A stretch of DNA of 64,000 nt from Siphonodentalium dalli (GCA_032622095.1 CP136066.1:205552978-205616977), one strand, 5' to 3'; numbered from the stretch's first letter, positions 23,266 through 35,690 are shown. Numbers and translations: made by a program. The notes: a model not told the origin generated them from the letters alone.

Positions 23266-23388
23266 TGTATATACCCAACTTACATAGGTTTTTGAGATGC
23301 GATTGGCGCATTCACAGACAGTTTACATATGTCAATGAAGTTATAAGGCAATTTAAGTTCTAGATCTCCAACCAAATGGTTTACTGTT

Positions 23389-24105
23389 GGATTGGCTGCG
23401 GACACACATACCATAGTTGCGATGGCATAGTAGGTGTGACCATTTATTATGGTGCAATTTTGGTGACAATTGGTCGTCATATTTCTGTGCCATAGCTAGC
23501 GTGTCGCCCGCTGAGTTTCCGCACAATGAGTTGACTCGACCAATTAACCCATGGCGTTTCACCAAGGCTGATCTCTACTCATTACGTTTTGCTACATTGT
23601 GTTCTCTACGATATATATAATTGTACGATCGATCGTCCAGAATTGTGTTTGACCGTGGCAATCCCTCATTCACTCACATATCATGCATGCAGTTTATACG
23701 TTTTGTTGATATGATCTCAATTCATGTTTATCCACTTATATAAATTTCATGCATATTAAGACAGTTCCCCAATTGCGGTTTTCATTTTGCGACGTTTAGT
23801 TCTCCACATAATTCCGCTAATATTATCACATGGGCCAATTAAGCTATGTCGGAACTGTTGGGGAACTGCATCTGCGAGACAGTATCTGGAATAAACAAAG
23901 CGAACTATACAAGGACCAAAAACAAGAAAAAGACTGATTATAACGAACTTTGGATGACTCAGTATGCGAATATGCAGCGAGCGACATTACTCGTTATGGC
24001 ATATTAATTATGACAACTAAATTGTCACCAAACTCCACCATTATATAATTGTCACACCTACTATGCCATCGCTACTGTGATACGTGTGTCCGCAGCCATT
24101 ATCAG
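23389..24105. mobile_element. Foldback element with arms of about 140 bp
   Basis: The left arm 23389-23530 (TGGCTGCGGACACACATACC, then GCGATGGCATAGTAGGTGTG) is inverted at 23960-24105 (CACACCTACTATGCCATCGC, then GTGTGTCCGCAGCCA). The arms are diverged and the 430-bp centre is AT-rich. No target duplication was seen, so the ends are approximate. Confidence 0.7.
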
Positions 24106-24188
24106 ATCAAAGCCGGTTAATACACGATCCTATGCACACATGGTTTATTATCATTTCCGTTCAAATGTGATTTGACAAAAAGGCTAGC

Positions 24189-24563
24189 ATGCTTCAGAGG
24201 ATAGCATGCTTCAGGATATTTAACACCTATGATCCGGAAGTAAATGACATACTAAAAAGAAGCACCGAACTCATAACCAGAGGGCATAATTACAAACTTT
24301 TTATGGAAGGAGCAAACAGGGATGTGAGGAAATACTCATTCAGTCTAAGAGTGGTGGAGCCATGGAATCACCTAACTGAAAAAGTTGTTTATGCAGAAGA
24401 CATGAAAACAACCAAGATAAACTGGATTCCCAAATGGCAGGGCAAACTAAACTTCAAGGCTGGGTTGAGTCTGACAGCCCCTGATACGACCAGTCAAACA
24501 AAAATGAATATACAAAATCAGAAGAGTTCGGATAAACAGAAGAATAATCAGAGGTGGATATAG
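24189..24563 (+). pseudogene. LINE ORF2 C-terminal fragment (CR1-like)
   Basis: The segment RGHNYKLFMEGANRDVRKYS followed by FSLRVVEPWNHLTEKVV (residues 31-67) matches the conserved end of many metazoan non-LTR ORF2 proteins: an RGH-x-x-KLF block, VRK-x-x-F, and a RV-x-x-WN-x-L motif. Upstream LQRIACFRIFN fits the usual preceding helix. Catalytic domains are absent, so this is a tail fragment. Its last 40 codons and 3' UTR recur in the tandem units that follow. Confidence 0.75.
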
Positions 24564-26890
24564 TGGCATTCCTAGAAGCCAGTGTCCACTAACAACATAA
24601 GGTAACATAAGATAAAGGTAAAATATATATAATTGTGGTGCAAATAGCGTGAAATATTTTATCATTATTCTGTTGTGTTGTGTTGGAATGCCTCATACGG
24701 ACCACCTAGAGATAATCATGCTTTGATTAGCATTCATAATATGTAATTTAATAGTGAATTATAATGGGAATAGGGTCCCGATTGTAGCGATTATTCTATC
24801 GCATCATATGATCCCTTCAACAGAACGGGTATCTATGTGCTTTATTATCTTTTATCCTCACTGCCTTGGGATTATCACTGACATGGCTAACTAAATTTCA
24901 AGGCTGAGTTGAGTCTGACAGCCCCTGATACGACCAGTCATACCAAAACAAAAATGAATATACAAAATCAGGAAAGTTCGGAGAAACAGAAGAATAATCA
25001 GAGGTGGATATAGTGGCATTCCTAGAAGCCAGTGTCCACTAACAACATAAGGTAACATAAGATAAAGGTAAAATATATATAATTGTGGTTCTGATGTTGA
25101 TTGTGGTTGCTGTAAACTAGAAGTGGGTTAACCCTTTACCCAACAGAAGGGCCCTGTGCCAATGCATTCTCTTATATATGCGAGTCGACCATAGGTCGCC
25201 TCGCATATATAAGAGAATGCATTGGCTTAACACATTAAAAATTATAAAATTGTTAAAGAATGTAAGAAAAAATGGTAAAAAGTGTTAAAAAAAGATTTTT
25301 TTTAGGCCAATGCATTCTCTTATATATGCGAGGCGACCTATGGTCGACTCGCATATATAAGAGAATGCATTGGCACAGGGTATAACTGTAACTATCACAA
25401 TGTGGTCAAGGAGCCGGTTCCAATGATATCCATATTTGTATGGTTTTATTGAGACAGACCCAATATATTTTAGGCTGTTGAAGCTTTATTTGGCCGGTTT
25501 TGGCCGGTTTGTTGGGTAAAGGGATAAGCGATTTGATAAATTTATTGGTGGATTTTGCGATAGAATTTTCGGAATATAATAGCAATAATATCTAAATGCC
25601 TTTAGCACTCCTTTGAAGTGAGTAACTGCTTATGTAACTCAATAGCGTTGATCATTGCTTCCATTTTAACATGTATTTAATTGCATGTTGAAAACGACTG
25701 CGCGTTCACCTCAAATCTAACGAAATTGAGCATATGTCATGAATATATCAAGTTACGTTTTCTTCTGAATATAAGGGACATGTTTATGGCCGATCCTGAA
25801 TACTTTCTAATTGACATAATCATATCTTCTTAACTTTATATGGAGCAATATGCACGTGCAAATAGCGTGAAATATTTTTTCATTATTCTGTTGTGTTGTG
25901 TTGGAATGCCTCATACGGACCACCTAGAGATAATCATGCTTTGATTAGCATTCATAATATGTAATTTAATAGTGAATTATAATGGGAATAGGGTCCCGAT
26001 TGTAGCGATTATACTATCGCATCATATGATCCCTTCAACAGAACGGGTATCTATGTGCTTTATTATCTTTTATCCTCACTGCCTTGGGATTATCACTGAC
26101 ATGGCTAACTAAATTTCAAGGCTGAGTTGAGTCTGACAGCCCCTGATACGACCAGTCATACCAAATCAAAAATGAATATACAAAATCAGGAGAGTTCGGA
26201 GAAACAGAAGAATAATCAGAGGTGGATATAGTGGCATTCCTAGAAGCCAGAGTCCACTAACAACATAAGATAAAATATGGTAAAAGTAAATTATAGAATA
26301 GTGTGGTTCTGAAGTGGATTGCGGTTACTGTGATCTAGAAAAAGGGATAAGCGATTTTGTAAATTCATTGGTGGATTTTGAATAGAATTTTCGGTATATA
26401 ATAGCAATAATACCTAAATGCCTTTAGCACTCCTTTGAAGTGAGCAACGGCTTATGTAACTCAATAGCTTTGATAATTGCTTCCATTTTAACATGTTACT
26501 AACTGCATGTTGAAAACGACTGCGCGTTCACCTCAAATCTAACGAAACGAAGCGTATGTCATGAATATATCAAGTTTCTTCTGAAAATAAGGGACATGTT
26601 TATGGCCGCGATCCTGAATACTTTATAATTGACATAATCATATCTTCTTAACTTTATATGGAGCAATATGCACGTGCAAATAGCGTGAAATATTTTATCA
26701 TTATTCTGTTGTGTTGTGTCGGAATGCCTCATACGGACCACCTAGAGATAATCATGCTTTGATTAGCATTCATAATATGTAATTTAATAGTGAATTATAA
26801 TGGGAATAGGGTCCCGATTGTAGCGATTATTCTATCGCATCATATGATCCCTTCAACAGAGTGTGTATCTATGTGCTTTATGATCTTTTA
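24449..26890 (+). repeat. Three tandem units of about 820 bp derived from a LINE 3' end
   Basis: The segment beginning GCAAATAGCGTGAAATATTT occurs at 24640, 25859 and 26676. The LINE-tail segment (AAGGCTGGGTTGAGTCTGAC or AAGGCTGAGTTGAGTCTGAC) occurs near 24457, 24900 and 26119. Units 2 and 3 are 817 bp apart. Units 1 and 2 are 1219 bp apart because a 400-bp MITE sits in between. In the first unit the block after AATTGTGGT is missing, so it is shorter internally. The third unit is cut near 26890. Confidence 0.9.
25128..25527. mobile_element. TTAA-flanked MITE family T1, copy 2
   Basis: Left TTAA at 25128-25131, right ATAA at 25524-25527 (one mismatch), with ends CCCTTTACCCAACA and TGTTGGGTAAAGGG. 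Two complete 69-bp H cores are present (25158-25226, 25306-25374), inverse to one another. The neighbouring tandem unit lacks the element at the matching place (26334-26352), giving an unoccupied reference. Confidence 0.93.
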
Positions 26891-27438
26891 TCTGTATTGC
26901 CCTGTGTTCATTTACACCACCCACCAGAAGAACGGCACCATGGATGTGGTTTTTGTGTCAAGGAATTTGGGTACTAAAAAGACATCGTGAAATACAATAC
27001 AATGGTCCTATGCGATCTCGATACGCTGGCTACCTTTTTGATACAAATGTATCTGCATCAGATATATATCAGATTTATTGAGGTACTGACTCCGTATGAG
27101 TTTTCGATGCTTTAATTTACATCGTTCTTAAGTACTTACATGTGACTTATCGCATTTGAGTACAACCACATGCTTGGCTACCAAGGTCAAAGTTACAATT
27201 ATATTGCAATAGGGGTGAGCAGTAAGACAGACCAGAACGTGGCTATATCTTTACGTCTCAACATTAATATTTATAATTGGTGCGCATTAGTATCATCATT
27301 TCATAAATTTGTATTCTGCCAAATCATCTTGTACATGCAGCATTTTCTAATAAAGCATTTATATATCTAACTGTATCATATATCGCTCTGTTGACACTGA
27401 AGCCTAGATGTACACGTTTTGTACATATCCAGGAAAGA
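26891..27438. other. No recognisable feature
   Basis: Two short frames of 66 codons have no motif. No repeat copy found elsewhere in the window. Confidence 0.5.
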
Positions 27439-27722
27439 GTACACCACCATCTGCATTGTATAATCACATATTGCTCACACAAGTTGAAAAGTTAAAAATG
27501 TACACCCACCATCTGCATTGTATAATCAAATATTGCTCACACAAGTTGAAAAGTTAAAAATGTACACCACCATCTGCATTGTATAATCACATATTGCTCA
27601 CACAAGTTGAAAAGTGAAAAATGTACACCCACTATGTGTATTGTATAATCACATATTTCTCGCACAAATTGAAAAGTGAAAAATGTACACACACCATCTG
27701 CATTGTATAATCACATATTGCT
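27439..27722 (+). repeat. 61-63-bp minisatellite, about 4.6 units
   Basis: CCATCTGCATTGTATAATCA, CATATTGCTCACACAAGTTG and AAAAGTTAAAAATGTACAC repeat at about 27447, 27509, 27570, 27630 and 27694. Units are nearly identical except the fourth (CACTATGTGTATTG). Confidence 0.95.
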
Positions 27723-28115
27723 TTTATAATGGTGACCAGTAGACGTGGCTGAAAATATATTTTAACCGCGAACAATCAACATATGGTTTATTATTGTCTT
27801 AGCGCTATGCAAGGGACACCATAAAATACCATTTGCATGTTTTCTATTCCAGAAAATAAATGGTCGTGTCAATGATTCCATTAATAGGAGGTTCTGGTTG
27901 TCAGGTATCAACTTTCAAAAGGGGAAGTTTTGACACGTTTTGAACGTTTGTCAGACTTGAAAAAATATCATCTCTGACAAAGAGCGTCCATGCATTGGTT
28001 TCCAAAAATGCAGTAGATAATAAAGAGCGTTCTAATTTATGATATTTTGTAATCGTTTCCATCTGGTTTCCACGTAACAATTATGGATGTTTTTTTGTGG
28101 ATCTTCACGATACCC
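27723..28115. other. No recognisable feature
   Basis: Short AT-rich stretch between two tandem arrays. It contains AATAAAGAGCGTTCT near 28018, a motif also seen within MITE T2. Confidence 0.45.
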
Positions 28116-28123
28116 TGGATCAT

Positions 28124-31100
28124 GCCATGAACCTCTATTACGGGCGTTAGTCATAGTATAGAGATTCAATGCATGAACATCTACTACGGGCGTTAGTCAT
28201 AGTATAGAGATTCCATGCATGAACCTCTACTACGGGCGTTAGTCATAGTATAGAGATTCAATGCACGAACCTCTACTACGGACGTTAGTCATAGTATAGA
28301 GATTCAATGCATGAACCTCTACTACGGGCGTTAGTCATAGTATAGAGATTCAATGCACGAACCTCTACTACGGGCGTTAGTCATAGTATAGAGATTCCAT
28401 GCATGAACCTATATTACGGGCGTTAGTCATAGTATAGAGATTCAATGCACGAACCTCTACTATGGGCGTTAGTCATAGTATAGAGATTCAATGCATGAAC
28501 CTCTATTACGGGCGTTAGTCATAGTATAGAGATTCAATGCATGGACCTCTATTACGGGCGTTAGTTAATTAAAACTGTCACCATGCGCAGATACACCTCT
28601 ACTACGGGCGTTAGTTATAGTATATAGATTCAATGCATGAACATCTACTACGGGCGTTAGTCATAGTATAGAGATTCAATGCACGAACCTCTACTACGGA
28701 CGTTAGTCATAGTATAGAGATTCCATGCATGAACCTCTACTACGGGCGTTAGTCATAGTATAGAGATTCAATGCATGAACCTCTATTACGGGCGTTAGTC
28801 ATAGTATAGAGATTCCATGCATGAACCTCTACTACGGACGTTAGTCATAGTATAGAGATTCCATGCATGAACCTCTACTACGGGCGTTAGTTATAGTATA
28901 TAGATTCAATGCATGAACATCTACTACGGGCGTTAGTCATAGTATAGAGATTCAATGCACGAACCTCTACTACGGGCGTTAGTCAAAGTATAGAGATTCA
29001 ATGCATGAACCTCTACTACGAGCGTTAGTCATAGTATATAGATTCAATGCATGAACATCTACTACGGGCGTTAGTCATAGTATAGAGATTCAATGCACGA
29101 ACCTCTACTACGGGCGTTAGTCATAGTATAGAGATTCCATGCATGAACCTATATTACGGGCGTTAGTCATAGTATAGAGATTCAATGCACGAACATCTAC
29201 CACGGGCGTTAGTCATAGTATAGAGATTCAATGCACGAACCTCTATAACGGGCGTTAGTCATAGTATAGAGATTCAATGCATGAACATCTACTACGGGCG
29301 TTAGTCATAGTATAGAGATTCCATGCATGAACCTCTAGTACGGGCGTTAGTCATAGTATAGAGATTCAATGCACGAACCTCTACTACGGACGTTAGTCAT
29401 AGTATAGAGATTCCATGCATGAACCTCTACTACGGGCGTTAGTCATAGTATATAGATTCCATGCATGAACCTCTACTACGGGCGTTAGTCATAGTATATA
29501 GATTCAATGCACGAACATCTACTACGGGCGTTAGTCATAGTATAGAGATTCAATGCACGAACCTCTACTACGGGCGTTAGTCATAGTATAGAGATTCAAT
29601 GCACGAACCTCTATAACGGGCGTTAGTCATAGTATAGAGATTCAATGCATGAACATCTACTACGGGCGTTAGTCATAGTATAGAGATTCCATGCATGAAC
29701 CTCTAGTACGGGCGTTAGTCATAGTATAGAGATTCAATGCACGAACCTCTACTACGGACGTTAGTCATAGTATAGAGATTCCATGCATGAACCTCTACTA
29801 CGGGCGTTAGTCATAGTATATAGATTCAATGCACGAACATCTACTACGGGCGTTAGTCATAGTATAGAGATTCAATGCACGAACCTCTACTACGGGCGTT
29901 AGTCATAGTATAGAGATTCCATGCATGAATCTATATTACGGACGTTAGTCATAGTATAGAGATTCAATGCACGAACATCTACCACGGGCGTTAGTCATAG
30001 TATAGAGATTCAATGCACGAACATCTACCACGGGCGTTAGTCATAGTATAGAGATTCCATGCATGAACCTCTACTACGAGCGTTAGTCATAGTATAGAGA
30101 TTCAATGCATGAACCTCTACTACGGGCGTTAGTCATAGTATAGAGATTCCATGCATGAACCTCTACTACGAGCGTTAGTCATAGTATATAGATTCAATGC
30201 ATGAACATCTACTACGGGCGTTAGTCATAGTATAGAGATTCCATGCATGAACATCTACTACGGGCGTTAGTCATAGTATAGAGATTCAATGCACGAACCT
30301 CTACTACGGGCGTTAGTCATAGTATAGAGATTCCATGCATGAACCTCTACTACGGGCGTTAGTTATAGTATAGAGATTCAATGCATGAACCTCTACCACG
30401 GGCGTTAGTCATAGTATATAGATTCAATGCACGAACATCTACTACGGACGTTAGTCATAGTATAGAGATTCAATGCACGAACCTCTACTACGGACGTTAG
30501 TCATAGTATAGAGATTCATAGTATAGAGATTCAATGCACGAACCTCTACCACGGGCGTTAGTCATAGTATAGAGATTCCACGCATGAACCTCTACTACGG
30601 GCGTTAGTCATAGTATATAGATTCCATGCATGAACCTCTACTACGGGCGTTAGTCATAGTATATAGATTCCATGCATGAACCTCTACTACGGGCGTTAGT
30701 CATAGTATAGAGATTCCATGCATGAACCTCTACTACGGGCGTTAGTCATAGTATAGAGATTCAATGCATGAACCTCTATTACGGGCGTTAGTCATAGTAT
30801 AGAGATTCAATGCACGAACCTCTACTACGGGCGTTAGTCATAGTATATAGATTCCATGCATGAACCTCTACTACGGGCGTTAGTCATAGTATATAGATTC
30901 AATGCACGAACCTCTACTACGGGCGTTAGTCATAGTATAGAGATTCAATGCATGAACCTCTACTACGAGCGTTAGTCATAGTATATAGATTCAATGCATG
31001 AACATCTACTACGGGCGTTAGTCATAGTATAGAGATTCAATGCACGAACCACTACTACGGGCGTTAGTCATAGTATAGAGATTCCATGCATGAACCTATA

Positions 31101-32585
31101 TTACGGGCGTTAGTCATAGTATAGAGATTCAATGCACGAACATCTACCACGGGCGTTAGTCATAGTATAGAGATTCAATGCATGAACCTCTACTACGGGC
31201 GTTAGTCATAGTATAGAGATTCAATGCATGGACCTCCACTACGGGCGTTAGTCATAGTATAGAGATTCAATGCACGAACCTCTACTACGGGCGTTAGTCA
31301 TAGTATATAGATTCAATGCATGAACATCTACTACGGGCGTTAGTCATAGTATAGAGATTCAATGCACGAACCTCTACTACGAGCGTTAGTCATAGTATAT
31401 AGATTCAATGCATGAACATCTACTACGGGCGTTAGTCATAGTATAGAGATTCCATGCACGAACCTCTACTACGGGCGTTAGTCATAGTATAGAGATTCAA
31501 TGCACGAACCTCTACTACGGGCGTTAGTCATAGTATAGAGATTCAATGCACGAACCTCTACTACGGGCGTTAGTCATAGTATATAGATTCAATGCACGAA
31601 CCTCTACTACGGGCGTTAGTCATAGTATAGAGATTCAATGCACGAACCTATACTACGGGCGTTAGTCATAGTATAGAGATTCAATGCACGAACCTCTACT
31701 ACGGGCGTTAGTCATAGTATAGAGATTCAATGCACGAACCTATACTACGGGCGTTAGTCATAGTATAGAGATTCAATGCACGAACCTCTATTACGAGCGT
31801 TAGTCATAGTATATAGATTCAATGCACGAACCTCTACTACGGGTGTTAGTCATAGTATAGAGATTCAATGCACGAACCTCTACTACGGGCGTTAGTTATA
31901 GTATAGAGATTCCATGCATGAACCTCTACTACGGGCGTTAGTCATAGTATAGAGATTCAATGCACGAACCTCTATTACGAGCGTTAGTCATAGTATAGAG
32001 ATTCAATGCATGAACCTATATTACGGGCGTTAGTCATAGTATAGAGATTCAATGCACGAACCTCTATTACGAGCGTTAGTCATAGTATAGAGATTCAATG
32101 CACGAACCTCTATTACGAGCGTTAGTCATAGTATAGAGATTCAATGCACGAACCTCTACTACGAGCGTTAGTCATAGTATATAGATTCAATGCACGAACC
32201 TCTACTACGGGCGTTAGTCATAGTATAGAGATTCAATGCATGGACATCTACTACGGGTGTTAGTCATAGTATAGAGATTCAATGCATGAACATCTACTAC
32301 GGGCGTTAGTCATAGTATAGAGATTCAATGCATGGACATCTACTACGGGTGTTAGTCATAGTATAGAGATTCAATGCATGAACATCTACTACGGGCGTTA
32401 GTCATAGTATAGAGATTCAATGCATGAACCTCTATTACGGGCGTTAGTCATAGTATAGAGATTCAATGCACGAACCACTACTATGGGCGTTAGTCATAGT
32501 ATAGAGATTCAATGCATGAACCTCTATTACGGGCGTTAGTCATAGTATAGAGATTCAATGCATGGACCTCTATTACGGGCGTTAG
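28124..32585 (+). repeat. 46-bp satellite, about 97 units
   Basis: Unit of GAACCTCTACTACGGGCGTT, AGTCATAGTATAGAGATTCA and ATGCAC, with recurrent variants CAC/CAT, TTCA/TTCC, ACATC/ACCTC, GGGC/GGAC/GAGC. Each unit holds a short inverted repeat (GAACCTCTA with TAGAGATTC). Higher-order duplication is visible: rare variants CTCTAGTACG (29333, 29701) and CTCTATAACG (29241, 29609) recur at 368 bp, eight units. The left edge GGATCATGCCATGAAC resembles the ends of the foldback family at 50202 and 51140. No coding capacity. Confidence 0.97.
28565..28596. repeat. Flank sequence embedded in the satellite
   Basis: TTAATTAAAACTGTCACCAT with GCGCAGATACAC interrupts the array here. The same sequence forms its right border at 32586-32617, in both places after the variant unit GCATGGACCTCTATTACGGG. 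The old boundary was therefore copied into the array. Confidence 0.95.
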
Positions 32586-32617
32586 TTAATTAAAACTGTC
32601 ACCATGCGCAGATACAC

Positions 32618-33185
32618 ATTTTTTAAGAAAATATTTTTGTTCAGTTTTGAATTCGCGCATCACAGTGCGCGAATTAAAAACTGAGCCAAAAACAGTACTG
32701 CGTGAATTTAAATACAAGTAAGGAATGTCATTCAATGGGGCGTCATGTTGCATTCACTGAAATAATTTCGGCACTAAAATCCAAGATATTATCAGAACAG
32801 TATAAACGTTGTATTAATACAAAATACACAAGATCACAGAGAACCTATCCAATAGCTCAATCAAATGGAACGGGCCTAAGATAAAACACATTGCTACACG
32901 TATAAGTAAAGAACTCTTTATGTGACACATCTATCGCTGATGATGCTGTGTGTGTTAAGTCAAGCCCACAGTGTATCTAGATCAAAATTAAACTTGGAGT
33001 ACTGTCAGAATGTTTCCATGACAACAGGCTGGACTGTCAGTAATGATTCCTAACCGGAAATTGATCAGTAGCCGTGGTGACAATCGCTCCACTTCAGCCG
33101 GATCGATTTGAATTATTAATAGTATATCGGGACCACAAGTCCAGCAAACCCCAATCGCAAGGACAGCAACAGTAGCATTCCAAGG
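32618..33185. other. No gene; small inverted repeat at 32646-32686
   Basis: GTTTTGAATTCGCGCA pairs with TGCGCGAATTAAAAAC. A 60-codon frame at 32702 has no motif. Confidence 0.45.
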
Positions 33186-33603
33186 CTAGATTAATATATT
33201 GGCAAATTTTCCTAGCGAATATTCAGTCAATTCGCGGAATTGCAAATTTTTTATTTATAAATTTTGGCTAATCGTATTTTTGTGAAACACTTATGAACAA
33301 AAGATAATTTTTGTATTACCTGTGATTAAAATAGACGTAATTATATTGGCCCCCTGTATTACACGTTTCACTAACAAAGTGTTTTAGGAGGTAAACATTA
33401 GCACAAAGTTACACAAACCACAATGTAATTTTCTAAAGGCAGCAACTAGTAACAGCACACCTTCGCGCAAATAGGTTCATATTGGACCTACATATTCACA
33501 TAGGTTCATATTGGACCTACATATTCACATGGGTTCATATTGGACCTACATATTCACATAGGTTCATATTGGACCTACATATTCACATGGGTTCATATTG
33601 GAA
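33186..33603. repeat. Dispersed repeat family U, copy 1, with 29-bp tandem
   Basis: Shares order with 41945-42330: CTAGCGAATATTCAGTCAAT, CGCGGAATTGCA, TTTTGGCTAATCGTATTTTT, AAAGGCAGCAACTAGTAACA. At 33473-33603 the phrase GGTTCATATTGGACCTACAT followed by ATTCACAT is repeated about 4.5 times (29 bp). The other copy has it once or twice. Confidence 0.8.
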
Positions 33604-33847
33604 TTATTTTATTCTGAAATAAGCCCACAGTTGACTAACATCTGGTAAGTCGATTTAGGTTCATATATAGCGTAAATAAATACAAAATAATACCTATATG
33701 GGCTTATTTGTGTTTTTGAAATAAGTTCAAAATGAACCTATTTCTAGTAGGAGGCTGCTTTATACAGGAAGTTCAGGGAAAATATATAATATAAGGCCGG
33801 TGTGTCCTGGTCCCTCCCCCGTGGCCAATACAAAACTGCCAATGACT

Positions 33848-34236
33848 TTAACCCTTTACCCAACAGAAGGGCCCTGTGCCAATGCATTCTCTTATATATG
33901 CGAGTCGACCGTAGGTCGCCTCGCATATATAAGAGAATGCATTGGCTTAACACATTAAAAATTATAAAATTGTTAAAGAATGTAAGAAAAAATGTTAAAA
34001 AAAGATTTTTTTTAGGCCAATGCATTCTCTTATATATGCGAGGCGACCTATGGTCGACTCGCATATATAAGAGAATGCATTGGCACAGGGCTAACTGTAA
34101 CTATCACAATGTGGTCAAGGAGCCAGTTCCAATGATATCCATATTTGTATGGTTCTATTGAGACAGACCGAAGATATTTTAGGCTGTTGAAGCTTTATTT
34201 GGCCGGTTCTGGCCGGTTTGTTGGGTAAAGGGTTAA
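33848..34236. mobile_element. TTAA-flanked MITE family T1, copy 3
   Basis: Perfect TTAA at 33848-33851 and 34233-34236, ends CCCTTTACCCAACA and TGTTGGGTAAAGGG. Two complete H cores (33878-33946 and 34016-34084). Overlapping frames rich in CILLYMR and IYKRMHW come from reading through the H cores and are not genes. Confidence 0.95.
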
Positions 34237-34560
34237 GGAAACAATATTTTACTAAATTTGGTCAAAATTGTGGACAGAAATGGTCATCAGTTGGAAATTT
34301 TCCAACCTAAGGGGAAGTATGATGTTTGATATTTCAAACACTACGAAAGCTTGATGTCAGTCTAGATGCTAAGATTTTTCGATTTTCTTGTTTAGTTTTC
34401 AAAATGTTCTGACATCGGGTCGAACAACCATGGTCGGCCCGGTGTGTCCTGGTCTCTTGCCAGCAGTCGTGTGCACTTGTCTGGAGTTAGACCACTAGAT
34501 GTTAGGATTTATGCAATTTTCAGGTTCAAATATCTTAATATTATCATACCGGGTAGATAT
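34237..34560 (+). repeat. Diverged duplication shared with 44500-44830
   Basis: Common phrases are AAATGGTCATCAGTTGGAAA, TTTCCAAC or GTTCCAACC, GAAAGCTTGA, and GTGTGTCCTGGTC or CTGTGTCCTGGTCCCTC. The sequence left of MITE T1 (33795-33847, GGTGTGTCCTGGTCCCTCC then GTGGCCAA) belongs to the same duplication, so T1 copy 3 inserted into it. No protein signature. Confidence 0.6.
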
Positions 34561-34889
34561 AACCATGGTTTATGAATAGGCTAATGAATAAGTGGAAATA
34601 TATATATGGTGGAAATATATATATGGAAAATATATATTGATTTTATATATTTACTAATACATTGAAATATACCATATATATACTTGTTATGTTATGCTAA
34701 TGATATATGTGCGTGTGGACTTTCAGTATAACATTTTAATATTATCTTGCAAATTTAATCAAAGAATTCACTTATGGAAAAAGTTCGATGATCTAAACGA
34801 AATATCAAACAGTCCACTTGCACCATTAAATAAATTGAATGCTGTAGTAAACTGACAAATTCTAATCTAGACGAAATATTTAACTTAAT
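34561..34889. other. AT-rich DNA, no feature
   Basis: Dominated by ATATAT runs (34590-34690), with no frame and no shared repeat. Confidence 0.5.
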
Positions 34890-35106
34890 CCTGAACAAAT
34901 GGATAAACGACGATGTAACCAGCTCTCACATGTCATGACCGGATTTATTATTATCAAAAGAATCAATAACAATATCTTTAATTTTAGGGGGGCGACAGGA
35001 AGACGACCCGATAGGTCATGTCGCCTCCACATGACTTGTCTATTTTTGTTATATTTACTAGATACTATATATGATTTGTCATGAAATAAACTATTCTGAT
35101 TCTGAA
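34890..35106 (+). mobile_element. Probable LINE 3' tail
   Basis: The run ATGTCGCCTCCACATGACTT, then TTTGTCATGAAATAAACTAT, then ATTCTGATTCTGAAT. An AATAAA signal directly followed by a short (ATTCTG)n repeat is a common ending of CR1/L2-like LINEs. No coding part remains. Confidence 0.5.
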
Positions 35107-35690
35107 TAAGCTATTAGGCCTGAACACTTAGATGCAAGCGAGGAATTTAATTATGCAAAAACCTTTGTTTGGTTATGTTTGATTCAACCGGGGGGGGGGT
35201 GCAAATGGAATTATGCAAAGCAAAACATTGTCTTTGGTCTGATTAAAGGGGGTGCAGTTGGAATTCCTCAATGTGGACACCCCCAACAGAGACCCTCTAG
35301 TCACATCCCTGGATATAACATGTTCAAAATTATTATCTGGTGATTGAAAAAAAAATTTCTTGTTGCCACACTGTGTGGTAAGTCACGGGGTGCAGTTTTT
35401 CTGCTGTCCTTTGTTAGTCTGGTATGAGATTTAACATATTCATTGGTAATTTCTTGCTAGGTTCTCATCATGTTTTCTCTATAGATGATATCTTGGTTTA
35501 TATATTTGATAATACTGAATGGGTGATAAATTATACTGCTGTCACTAAATTCATCGTTCATATCAATATTCGTGGTCTGTTTTGAGTTTTCCACGCTTGC
35601 TGATAATCCGCCGAGCTGAAAGAGAGTTTTGTACCACCAGCGTACAGCCAAACAAGGAATTTGAATATAACTGTCAGAAAGTGTTATAAA
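35107..35690. other. No gene; G-rich tract at 35190-35200
   Basis: The phrases AATTATGCAAA and GGGGGGGGGTGCAAATGGAA recur loosely with 44865-44930. Otherwise no feature. Confidence 0.4.

Noticed and set aside
28124..32585. CRISPR-like regular repeats
   Set aside because: Units are contiguous 46-mers with no unique spacers and no cas-like frames. The window is eukaryotic. It is a satellite.
33744..34161. Repeated peptides with CILLYMRVD and IYKRMHW
   Set aside because: They come from reading through the H-core palindromes and appear on both strands wherever that core lies.
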